Positions 1-7,696 of a DNA stretch of 64,000 nt are shown here, in pieces. Positions within the stretch are counted from its first letter, which is position 1, and each line of letters starts with the position of its first letter. Origin of the DNA: Rhizomicrobium electricum (GTDB lineage Bacteria > Pseudomonadota > Alphaproteobacteria > Micropepsales > Micropepsaceae); contig NZ_JAASQS010000002.1 of NCBI RefSeq assembly GCF_011762045.1, positions 1 to 64,000 of the forward strand, given 5' to 3'. The translations under genes were made by a program, and so were the position numbers. Under the pieces are notes generated by a model that saw nothing but the letters and a program-made list of their open reading frames with translations, was not told where the DNA came from and ran no database searches.

Positions 1-178
1 CGAGCTGCGCTTCTTGCGGCCCAAGCGACTGTTCGGGTTCGATGGAACGGCGGACGGACGACCAAGCTCCCCACGGGCTCTTGAGGCCCCAGGTGCCAGC
101 GGCCTTCCGTCCGCCACCGCGCCGGTCAGCTTAACCGATCTGCGGGACTTCAAGTTACAAGGTGCCGAGCCTTTTGCG
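1..178 (+). ncRNA. Candidate structured RNA, possibly 6S RNA
   Basis: No convincing protein is encoded here. Bases 49-58 pair perfectly with 106-115 as a ten-base-pair stem enclosing a GC-rich apical region. The stretch that follows the closing arm (cagcttaaccgatctgcgg, 126-144) resembles the 3' half of bacterial 6S RNA, where a similar AGCCUUAAAACUGCG run follows the apical stem. The 5' end may lie before the window. In many alphaproteobacteria 6S RNA follows zapA, which cannot be checked here. Another structured RNA is possible. Confidence 0.33.
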
Positions 179-181
179 AGG

Positions 182-291
182 CGGAGGGGGGACCGCGCAA
201 CCATTGCAATCCCCCCTCCGTCGCCTACGGCGCCACCTCCCCCGCTATTTCATCCTCATGCGGCTCAAGAAGTGGAAATCCGCGGGGGAGG
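182..291. repeat. Two GC-rich palindromes (extragenic repeat)
   Basis: Two hairpins lie in tandem. Bases 182-191 (cggagggggg) pair with 211-220, and bases 236-245 (cctcccccgc) pair with 282-291. Both have ten-base-pair perfect arms. The composition and the motif cgtcgcctacggcg between them are typical of extragenic repeats in alphaproteobacterial genomes. Lying after the candidate RNA and before tsaC, they could also act as a transcription boundary. Confidence 0.55.
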
Positions 292-338
292 AAAGAGAGA
301 CACTTGCTTGCAGCGCTGCGCTGTGAGCTTTTTTTGTC

Positions 339-381
339 GCGCTTCCGTTCCGAAAACCGGTTCCCACTGTTCGGGAAGCGC
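339..381. repeat. Extragenic palindrome with gcgcttcc arms
   Basis: Bases 339-346 (gcgcttcc) are the inverse complement of 374-381 (ggaagcgc). The internal sequence cgaaaaccggttcccactg is the type seen in short palindromic repeats scattered between genes of Rhizobiales-like genomes. It lies 15 bases before tsaC. On the minus strand it is followed by a run of A residues, so it is not a standard terminator for either neighbour. Confidence 0.5.
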
Positions 382-395
382 TCTAGATTGCCCCG

Positions 396-1355
396 ATGCA
401 GCCTGATGTTTCCTCCGTCCGCACTGCCGATGCCGCCGCACTTGCCGAAGGCGGACAGCGGTTGCGTGCGGGTGCCCTCGTCGCGTTTCCGACCGAAACC
501 GTTTACGGCCTCGGCGCCGATGCCACCAACGGCGAAGCCGTCGCCAGCATTTTCGCACTCAAAGGCCGGCCGCGCTTCAATCCGCTGATCGTGCACGTGC
601 AGGGACAGGCGCAAGCCGCACAACACGTCGAATTCAATGCCGCCGCAAAGGCGCTCGCCGAAGCGTTCTGGCCTGGACCGCTGACGCTGGTGCTGCCGCG
701 CCGGGCCGATACGCCGCTCTCGCTCCTGGTGAGCGCGGGGCTCGATACGGTGGCGGTGCGCTGTCCGGCGCATCCGATCGCACAAGCCCTGATCGCCGCC
801 GCGGGCGTGCCGCTGGCTGCGCCGAGCGCCAATCCCTCCGGCACTGTCAGCCCGACCACCGCGCGCCATGTCGCCGAAGGCTTCGGCAACAAGATCCTCA
901 TCCTCGACGGCGGCGAGACCAAAATCGGCGTCGAGTCCACCGTGATCGGCTTCGGCTCGGACGGCGCCGTGATGCTGCGGCCGGGTGGTGTGCCGCGCGA
1001 AGCCATCGAGAAGATCGTCGGACCTCTTGCGGCACCGGCCGCGGGCGGGCCCGTGACCTCGCCCGGCATGCTGACCAGCCATTACGCGCCGCACGCGCGC
1101 GTGCGCCTCAATGCCCGCACCGCCGAGCCCGGAGAAACGCTGCTCGGCTTCGGACCCGATGCGCCGGCCGATGTGCTCAATCTCAGCCGCAAAGGCGATC
1201 TCGCCGAAGCCGCCGCGCATCTGTTCGCCATGCTGCGCGCGCTCGATACCGGAACCGATGCGATTGCCGTGATGCCGATCCCGTCCGATGGTCTCGGGGA
1301 AGCGATCAACGACCGTCTGAAACGCGCTGCGGCGCCGCGAGGCACCCATGTCTGA
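396..1355 (+). CDS. tsaC: L-threonylcarbamoyladenylate synthase, Sua5/YrdC type
   Basis: This enzyme makes threonylcarbamoyl-AMP from threonine, bicarbonate and ATP, the first step of the tRNA t6A37 modification. The 319-residue length fits the two-domain Sua5 form rather than short TsaC. The YrdC domain covers about residues 15-200, with the signature KGRPRFNPLIVH near residue 52 and the run APSANPSG. The C-terminal Sua5 domain starts with SPGMLTSHYAPHA near residue 222. The ATG is preceded by a short leader with no strong ribosome site. The 3' end overlaps the next gene by 8 bases, so the two are probably cotranscribed. Confidence 0.93.
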   Translation: MQPDVSSVRTADAAALAEGGQRLRAGALVAFPTETVYGLGADATNGEAVASIFALKGRPRFNPLIVHVQGQAQAAQHVEFNAAAKALAEAFWPGPLTLVLPRRADTPLSLLVSAGLDTVAVRCPAHPIAQALIAAAGVPLAAPSANPSGTVSPTTARHVAEGFGNKILILDGGETKIGVESTVIGFGSDGAVMLRPGGVPREAIEKIVGPLAAPAAGGPVTSPGMLTSHYAPHARVRLNARTAEPGETLLGFGPDAPADVLNLSRKGDLAEAAAHLFAMLRALDTGTDAIAVMPIPSDGLGEAINDRLKRAAAPRGTHV

Positions 1356-2745
1356 CGTTTTCGCACAACTGAAATCCATCGTCGGCGCCAAGGGCTTTTC
1401 CGAAGACCCGGCCGAGATCGCGCCGCATCTCGAGGAATGGCGCAGCAAATACACCGGCAAGTCGCCGCTGTTGCTGAAGCCGGCGTCGACGCAGGAAGTC
1501 TCCGCCATTCTGACGCTGTGCCACGCCACCAATACGGCGGTGGTGCCGCAAGGCGGCAATACCGGACTGGTCGGCGCGCAGATTCCGTTCAACGGCGAAA
1601 TCCTCATCACGCTGGCGCGGATGAACACCATCCGCGCCGTCGATGCCAAGGATGCAAGCCTGGTGGCCGACGCCGGTGTCGTGCTTGCCAACGCGCAGAA
1701 AGCGGCCGACGACGCCGGCCTGATGGTGGCCCTGAGTTTGGCCTCGGAAGGCACCACTACGCTCGGCGGACTGATCTCGACCAACGCCGGCGGCGTCAAC
1801 GTGCTGCGTTACGGCATGATGCGCGAGCAGGTGCTGGGCCTCGAAGTCGTGCTCGCCGACGGCAAGAAACTCGATCTGTTGCGCACGCTGCGCAAGGACA
1901 ATACCGGCTACGACCTCAAGCAGCTTTTCATCGGCGCCGAAGGCACGCTCGGCATCATCACCGCGGCGGCGATCAAACTGTTTCCCAAGCCGGAAGAACG
2001 CGCCACCGCGTTCGTTGCGGTGCCTGATGTGCATGCCGCGACCGCCCTGCTCGCCATCTTGCAGGACCGCACCAACGGTCTGCTCAACGCTTTCGAACTG
2101 ATGAGCCGTGACGGGCTCGATCTGGTACTGGAGCATGTGGCGGGCGCCCGCGATCCGTTGTCGGCGCCCTCGCCCTGGTACGTGCTGTGCGAAGCCTCCG
2201 GCATCAAAGGCATCGGTGCCGTGTTCGAGAGCGCCCTGGAAAAGACACTGGAAGACGGCGTTGCCGCCGATGCCGCGATTGCCGCCAGCGAAACCCAGCG
2301 AGCGGCGTTGTGGAACTTGCGCGAAGCCATGTCGGAAGCGCAGAAGGCGGAAGGCCCGTCGCTGAAGCACGACGTGTCCGTGCCGGTGAGCGCCGCCGCC
2401 GATTTCATCGCCACCGCCATCACCGCCGTGGCCCATCGGTTGCCGCAAGCGCGCCCGGTACCGTTCGGCCATCTCGGCGACGGCAATCTGCACTTCAATT
2501 TCCAGATGGCGCGCGGCAGCGATCCCAAGGCCTATCTCGCCCATTGGGACGAAATCCAGCAGATTGTCCACGACATCGTGCACGAACACGGCGGCTCGTT
2601 CAGCGCCGAGCACGGCGTCGGCATCATGAAGCGGGCGGCGCTGAAGCGCTACAAAAGCGCCGCCGAAGTCGAGATGATGCGCACGCTGAAACGCACCTTC
2701 GATCCCAAGAACATCCTCAATCCCGGCAAGCTGATCCCCGATTGA
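1348..2745 (+). CDS. FAD-binding oxidoreductase (D-2-hydroxyglutarate/D-lactate dehydrogenase-like)
   Basis: A 465-residue flavoprotein of the FAD_binding_4 / FAD-oxidase_C family (GlcD, D-lactate and D-2-hydroxyglutarate dehydrogenases). The PCMH-type FAD domain occupies the N-terminal half, with VPQGGNTGLVGAQ near residue 67 and STNAGGVNVLRYG near 145. The C-terminal substrate domain has the metal-binding type motifs PFGHLGDGNLHFNF and EHGVGIMKR. It oxidises a D-2-hydroxyacid to a 2-oxoacid; the exact substrate cannot be read from the sequence. It overlaps tsaC by 8 bases. Confidence 0.9.
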   Translation: MSDVFAQLKSIVGAKGFSEDPAEIAPHLEEWRSKYTGKSPLLLKPASTQEVSAILTLCHATNTAVVPQGGNTGLVGAQIPFNGEILITLARMNTIRAVDAKDASLVADAGVVLANAQKAADDAGLMVALSLASEGTTTLGGLISTNAGGVNVLRYGMMREQVLGLEVVLADGKKLDLLRTLRKDNTGYDLKQLFIGAEGTLGIITAAAIKLFPKPEERATAFVAVPDVHAATALLAILQDRTNGLLNAFELMSRDGLDLVLEHVAGARDPLSAPSPWYVLCEASGIKGIGAVFESALEKTLEDGVAADAAIAASETQRAALWNLREAMSEAQKAEGPSLKHDVSVPVSAAADFIATAITAVAHRLPQARPVPFGHLGDGNLHFNFQMARGSDPKAYLAHWDEIQQIVHDIVHEHGGSFSAEHGVGIMKRAALKRYKSAAEVEMMRTLKRTFDPKNILNPGKLIPD

Positions 2746-2920
2746 CCGGTGCGACCTTGATGCGCTGCCGCGAACTTGCGCAGCGGCGCGCCAAGGACCG
2801 GCTGAGGAATTCCGGCCTCTGTTCAAGTTTTGAGCAAGCGTCGCGTTTCAACGACACGGTCGCGCCGTTGACACCGGCTGCAGCGATAGTGTCCGCTCGG
2901 CGTCCGACATGGAGGGACCG

Positions 2921-3685
2921 ATGCGCAGCCTCGCGAAATTTATGACCGTGACGCTCACGGCAGTGATCATGTCCGGTGCTGCCTGGGCCGCCAACGTCAC
3001 CATGTTCGCGGCCGCCTCGCTGAGTTCGGCGTTGCCCGAAATCGCCGCAGCCTATCAGAAGAAGACCGGCAAGACGGTGACGTTCTCGTTCGCCGCCTCC
3101 TCGGTGCTGGCGCGCCAGATCGAAGCCTCGCCGGGCGCCGATGTGTTCATGTCTGCCGATGCCGATTGGATGGACTATCTCGAACGGAAAAACCTGATCC
3201 AGCCCTCCAGCCGCAAGACGCTCTTGTCCAGCCGACTGGTGCTGATCGCACCTGCAGCGGCGCCGGTGTCCCTGAAAATCGCGCCGCAATTCGATCTCGC
3301 CGGTGCGCTCAAAGGCGGGCGGCTGGCGGTCGCCGATCCGGCCTCGGTACCTGCAGGAAAATACGCCAAAGCCTCGCTCACCGCGCTGGGCGTATGGCCC
3401 GGCGTCGAAAGCAAGCTTGCGGCCGCCGAGAACGTGCGCGTGGCCCTCGCCTATGTCGCGCGCGGCGAAACTCCGCTTGGCATCGTCTACAGGACGGATG
3501 CGCTGGCGGAACCGAAAGTGAAGATCGTCGATACCTTCCCCGACAAGACCCACCCGCCCATCGTCTATCCCGTGGCGATGATTAAAGATGCGCGGCCGGA
3601 TGCGAAGGCGTTCCTCACCTTCCTCGAAGGGCGCGAGGCAGCGGCGATTTTCGTGAAGTATGGGTTCGAGGTGGCGGGGAAATAG
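2921..3685 (+). CDS. modA: Molybdate ABC transporter substrate-binding protein ModA
   Basis: A periplasmic binding protein that captures molybdate or tungstate for an ABC importer. It has a signal peptide of about 23 residues ending AAWA, then the family start VTMFAAASLSSALPEI, and the anion-site region FAASSVLARQIEASPGAD. The ATG at 2921 is preferred over 2909 because ggaggg at 2911-2916 gives a well-spaced ribosome site. No modB or modC permease or ATPase gene lies nearby, so the partner transporter must be elsewhere. Confidence 0.92.
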   Translation: MRSLAKFMTVTLTAVIMSGAAWAANVTMFAAASLSSALPEIAAAYQKKTGKTVTFSFAASSVLARQIEASPGADVFMSADADWMDYLERKNLIQPSSRKTLLSSRLVLIAPAAAPVSLKIAPQFDLAGALKGGRLAVADPASVPAGKYAKASLTALGVWPGVESKLAAAENVRVALAYVARGETPLGIVYRTDALAEPKVKIVDTFPDKTHPPIVYPVAMIKDARPDAKAFLTFLEGREAAAIFVKYGFEVAGK

Positions 3686-3687
3686 CG

Positions 3688-3906
3688 TCAGGACGCGATT
3701 TCTTTTCCCCATTTGTCGACTTCGCAGCCGCACGAGCAGGTCCAACCGCCCCACATTGCCTGATGCGCGTTTGCGGGCCTGCGCACAGTCGGCAAATCCT
3801 TGCCGCATCGTGGGCATTTCACCCGCTTGATATTGATCCCCAACTTCCCCTTTGTGGCCGTCGCGGCGATCACCACGACGATCGCGACCAGAAGCCAGAA
3901 GCTCAT
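3688..3906 (-). CDS. Small membrane-anchored zinc-ribbon protein
   Basis: A 72-residue protein of unknown function. An N-terminal hydrophobic segment (FWLLVAIVVVIAATA) is followed by a CPRCG knuckle and a second cysteine cluster CSCGC near residue 60. Together these look like a small zinc ribbon facing the cytoplasm. The ATG at 3906 is preferred to the upstream in-frame start at 3930 because a G-rich ribosome site precedes it. It ends 2 bases from the end of modA, on the opposite strand. Confidence 0.6.
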   Translation of the reverse strand: MSFWLLVAIVVVIAATATKGKLGINIKRVKCPRCGKDLPTVRRPANAHQAMWGGWTCSCGCEVDKWGKEIAS

Positions 3907-3955
3907 CTCGCGCCCCCCGAAAGAGTGCACGGTACCTTACGCTCGCAAAGCGTGT

Positions 3956-6604
3956 CTATATCTTGACCAATGACTTCGGCGGTTCGGCTGGCACAGCCGG
4001 CGTGCGATCTTTCGCCAGACCGCGCGCGGAGACGGCGGCGGTGATCACCGTCGCGGCGTACGGCAGGCTTTGCACGCCGAGCATGATGATCCACAGCCAC
4101 GCCGCGGGATCGTCGAAGCGGCCGGTTTCCATCACCGAGACGATCGCCACGATGCAGAGCCCGAACAGCGTCGTTTCCTGCCATACGCCGCGCAGGGCTT
4201 GGCTCAGCATCGCTTCGTCGGCGCATTTGGGCGTGCGGAAGAAGCCGACGCCGCTGGTGAATATGCCGCTCCACACCGCTTTCGCCACCACATGCGTCAG
4301 CGCCAGTCCGGCAATCGACGCCATCAGCGCGCCGCGCAATCCGGAGCGCACCTTGGAGGGATAGAGCAGCAGCGTCTTCAGCATCTTCGCGGCGAACAAG
4401 GCCAGCGCGGCGGCGGACAGCACCGGCATCGGCACGTCGACATAGCGCGGCGCCGCCCACATCGCGAAACTCCAGACGAGCGCGACGAAGGTGACGATCA
4501 TGCCGAGGCCGTCCGACAGCCACGGTAGCCAGCCGGAGAAGAAGTGATAGCGCTGCGCCAGCGACAGCTTAGTCGAGCCACCGAAAATCGCTCCGGCATG
4601 GCGCTTCATGATCTGCATCGCGCCGTAGACCCAGCGGTAGCGCTGGCCCTGGAACGATTTCAGCGTGTCGGGGATCAGCCCCTTGCCCATCGAGAGCGGC
4701 AGATACGCGGCGCCGTATCCCGCCTCGAACAGCCGAAGGCCGAGTTCGGTATCTTCGGTGATGCACCACGTCGCCCAACCGCCGACCTCGATCAGCTTGT
4801 CCTTGCGCACGATGGTCATGGTGCCGTGCTGGATGATGGCGTCGCTTTCGTTGCGCTCCACCATGCCGATCTGGAAGAAGCCGCGGTATTCCTCGTAACA
4901 CATCGCCTTGAACAGGCTTTCGGAGGCGTCGCGGTAATCCTGCGGGCCCTGCACGATGGCGATGCGCTCGTCGGCGAAGTACGGCAGCGTCAGCCGCATC
5001 CAGTTGGGATCGACGTGATAGTCGCTGTCGATCACCGCGATGTATTTCGCGTCGGGATGGGTGACCTCGATGGCGATGTTGAGCGCGCCCGCCTTGAAGC
5101 CTTTGACGCCGCCGAAATGGAAGAAGCGGAAGCGCGGCCCCAGCGTCTCGCAATGGGCCTCCACGGGCTTCCACGTCTCTTCATCGGGCGTGTTGTTGTC
5201 GAGGACGATGACCTCGAAATTCTCGTAATCGAGCTTCGCCAGCGCGTTCAGCGTTTCGATCAGCATCTCGGGCGGCTCGTTGTAGCAAGGCACGTGCACC
5301 GAGACCATCGGCGGGTTTTCGGGAATCTCCGCCCGCACCAGACGCTTTTCCACCCGCCACAGCGCCGAAGCGAGCTCGACGCCTTCGGTGAGGATGACGA
5401 TCGAGGCGAGCAGCACCAGCGGGCTCATCGCCAGGATCATCGCGATGTTGGCCGGGTCGACGTAATTGAGCGTCACCGCGTCGATCAAGAGAAGAATGCC
5501 GGTCGTCACCAGTGCCACCAGCCCGCCCATCACGACATAGCCGGTCGAGCGCACCCGCGGCATGCGGCCGAGAATGATGAGCCCGAGCAGTAGCGAGAAG
5601 ATGCCCGCCACCAGCGTATATTTGCGCCATTCGGGGAACGAGCGCACCGCGCCGGTGAAGTTGAACTTCGGCTGGCCTTCGGCGTTGAAGAGGCCCCAAT
5701 AGGCGCCGACGCCGCCGCCCTTGCCTTCGATGGCGGCCTTCCACGGCTGATCGTAGGCTTCGATGATGTAGTAGTCGTAGCCCTTGTCGAGCGCGAGCTG
5801 GACGAAGTTGCGGATGAAATAGGCCTGGTTGGCGAGCGAGGCGTCCGCATTGTTCATCGTGCGGCCCTGGCTCGGCCAGCCCACTTCGCCGATCACGATG
5901 GGCTTGTCGGGAAATTCGTCGGCGACGTGATTGTAGGCGCCTTGCAGGAAGCCGATCGAGCCGCGGATGTCGGAGCCTTCCCAGTACGGCAGCAGGTGCA
6001 CGAAGATCACGTCGCAGTATTCGCCGATCTCCGGATGCAGGAGCCAGCTCGACCACGTTTCGGCGGTCGTGACCTTGATGCGGGCCGGCAGCGCTCGGCG
6101 GACGCGCTTGATGTAGCCGTTGAGCTGTTCGCCGGTGACGTCACCACGCATCACCGACTCGTTGCCGACGATCACGCGGTCGATCACCCGCCGGTTGGCG
6201 AGGATGACCGCCATCGCCTTTTCCATCTCGATTTCGTTCTTGTCGAGATCGGCGCCGATCCAGATGCCGAGCGACACGGTGAGACCGTAGCGGCGGGCGA
6301 TTTCCGGCACCTTGTCGAGACCGTAATTCACCGTGTAGGTGCGGATGTGGCCGGTGAAGTGCGATAGCTGCTCCATGTCCGCGTCGATGCGCTCGGGCGG
6401 CACGTGCTTGAGCTGTTCGCTGTCGTAGGTGTGGCTCGGATAATAGGTGACGCCGCGCACCAAGCCGTCCCACTCGGGCGCCATCACGGTGTAGTCGCGG
6501 CTGGCCCAGAACAATGCGCTGGCCGAAACGACCAGCAGCAACGCGAGCGCAATACGCACCGCTCCGCCGCGACTGCGCAGAATCTGAGCCAACCTAGCGA
6601 TCAC
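3956..6604 (-). CDS. GH17-GT2 fusion: membrane beta-glucan synthase (NdvB-like)
   Basis: An 882-residue inner-membrane protein. After one N-terminal helix comes a periplasmic GH17-like domain (about residues 35-320) with the acid motif VGNES and the nucleophile motif IGEVGWPSQG. Three helices (about 335-410) lead into a GT2 processive glycosyltransferase. Its motifs are HVPCYNEPPE, DSDYHVD, TEDTE and the product-binding QGQRYRW. C-terminal membrane helices follow. Pseudomonas and Bradyrhizobium proteins of this design make or remodel beta-1,3/1,6-glucans. All key motifs are present. It sits 9 bases downstream of the FKBP gene, suggesting cotranscription. Confidence 0.88.
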   Translation of the reverse strand: MIARLAQILRSRGGAVRIALALLLVVSASALFWASRDYTVMAPEWDGLVRGVTYYPSHTYDSEQLKHVPPERIDADMEQLSHFTGHIRTYTVNYGLDKVPEIARRYGLTVSLGIWIGADLDKNEIEMEKAMAVILANRRVIDRVIVGNESVMRGDVTGEQLNGYIKRVRRALPARIKVTTAETWSSWLLHPEIGEYCDVIFVHLLPYWEGSDIRGSIGFLQGAYNHVADEFPDKPIVIGEVGWPSQGRTMNNADASLANQAYFIRNFVQLALDKGYDYYIIEAYDQPWKAAIEGKGGGVGAYWGLFNAEGQPKFNFTGAVRSFPEWRKYTLVAGIFSLLLGLIILGRMPRVRSTGYVVMGGLVALVTTGILLLIDAVTLNYVDPANIAMILAMSPLVLLASIVILTEGVELASALWRVEKRLVRAEIPENPPMVSVHVPCYNEPPEMLIETLNALAKLDYENFEVIVLDNNTPDEETWKPVEAHCETLGPRFRFFHFGGVKGFKAGALNIAIEVTHPDAKYIAVIDSDYHVDPNWMRLTLPYFADERIAIVQGPQDYRDASESLFKAMCYEEYRGFFQIGMVERNESDAIIQHGTMTIVRKDKLIEVGGWATWCITEDTELGLRLFEAGYGAAYLPLSMGKGLIPDTLKSFQGQRYRWVYGAMQIMKRHAGAIFGGSTKLSLAQRYHFFSGWLPWLSDGLGMIVTFVALVWSFAMWAAPRYVDVPMPVLSAAALALFAAKMLKTLLLYPSKVRSGLRGALMASIAGLALTHVVAKAVWSGIFTSGVGFFRTPKCADEAMLSQALRGVWQETTLFGLCIVAIVSVMETGRFDDPAAWLWIIMLGVQSLPYAATVITAAVSARGLAKDRTPAVPAEPPKSLVKI

Positions 6605-6613
6605 GTCCGGGGC

Positions 6614-7174
6614 CTAGTCGTTATCTGCCGGTCCCATGTCCTCGCCGGCGTGCTTGTCGTCGGGATTGTTGGGGTCGGCGGGCCTCAGCCGCGGCGGCGT
6701 GACCTTCAGCAGTTCGACCTCGAACACCAGCGTCTGCATAGGCGGAATGGACGGGGGCGAACCGGCCTCGCCGTAGCCGAGTTTGTACGGGATCACGATC
6801 TGCCAGCGGTCGCCGACTTTCATCAGCGTCAGCGCCTCGGCCCAGCCCGAGATCAGGTTGTTGACCTTGAAGCGGACCGGCATGCCTTCTTCGGTGCCGT
6901 CGAAGGTTTCACCGTTGATCAGCTTGCCGGTGTAATAGACCGTCACGTAATCGGTTGCGCGCGGCCGCCAGCCGAAACCGTTCTTCAGAATCTGATAGCG
7001 CAAGCCCGAAGGCTTGATTACCGCGCCGGGCTTACCGACATGGGCCTTGTCCCAGGCCGCCAGGAAGGCCTGGTTGGCCTGCGGCGTGAGCCTGGGGTCC
7101 GACTTGGGATCCGCGGCGTTCGCATGGACCGCCGTCGCCGCCAGCAGGACCGCCAAAATCAGTGCAAGACGCAT
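6614..7174 (-). CDS. Periplasmic FKBP-type peptidyl-prolyl isomerase
   Basis: A 186-residue exported proline isomerase. It has a signal peptide (RLALILAVLLAATAVHANA) and one FKBP domain at about residues 60-165, including VTVYYTGKLINGETFDGT and the FKBP-end signature LVFEVELLKV. The ATG at 7174 is chosen over the GTG at 7189 because gagagg lies at ribosome-site distance. It is cotranscribed with the GH17-GT2 gene downstream and may assist envelope protein folding. The C-terminal tail is charged and rich in Asp and Pro. Confidence 0.9.
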   Translation of the reverse strand: MRLALILAVLLAATAVHANAADPKSDPRLTPQANQAFLAAWDKAHVGKPGAVIKPSGLRYQILKNGFGWRPRATDYVTVYYTGKLINGETFDGTEEGMPVRFKVNNLISGWAEALTLMKVGDRWQIVIPYKLGYGEAGSPPSIPPMQTLVFEVELLKVTPPRLRPADPNNPDDKHAGEDMGPADND

Positions 7175-7316
7175 GGTTATTCCTCTCACGGGTGTGCGCG
7201 GTCCAACCGGACACGCAACTCATCCTGTCCGGGCGCAGCTACGCCCAGTGCCCTTCCTGTTCACCCCCAGAATAGCCCATAGCATGGCCGGTTGCGCCAG
7301 CCTTTTGTCGTCGCTG

Positions 7317-7694
7317 TTAACGATCGCGGCCCCCGAAGAGCCGCGCCAGGACGCCGCGCTTCTTGGGAGGTTTGCCGAGGGCGGCGCCGATGTAACCGCC
7401 AGCGGACGCCGGACCGCCGGGCATTTCCGCAATGGGTTCCCGCGACTGCGGCCGTTCGGCGTGGGGGGCAACCTCAAAGCCCGGCGCAGACGGGGCGGAT
7501 TCGCCGCGGCCGCGCGGCAGGATGGTGCGGGCGGCATAGGTCTGCTGCCAATCGAGGTCGGGATGGCGCCCGGACAGCGGACGAGCGGGCACTTGTGGTT
7601 GCGGCCCTGCTCCAGTGGCCTGGTACTGGCGGGTTTTGACCTCCGCGATGAAGCGGTCGAGGCGGCCGGCGGTTTCGGCAAAGCGGTTGGTCAT
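7317..7694 (-). CDS. Small hypothetical protein coupled to the proteasome-like gene
   Basis: A 125-residue protein with no recognised domain. The N-terminus (FAETAGRLDRFIAEVKTRQY) looks like an amphipathic helix, the middle is rich in Pro and Gly, and the C-terminus is basic (KKRGVLARLFGGRDR). It starts 2 bases after the stop of the upstream Ntn-hydrolase-like gene, so the two are probably translationally coupled and their products may work together. It has no signal peptide or membrane segment. Confidence 0.6.
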   Translation of the reverse strand: MTNRFAETAGRLDRFIAEVKTRQYQATGAGPQPQVPARPLSGRHPDLDWQQTYAARTILPRGRGESAPSAPGFEVAPHAERPQSREPIAEMPGGPASAGGYIGAALGKPPKKRGVLARLFGGRDR

Positions 7695-7696
7695 GG

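Noticed and set aside
2746-2920. Molybdenum-cofactor or molybdate-responsive leader before modA
   Set aside because: No clear long-arm structure or ModE-type palindrome was seen in the 175 bases.
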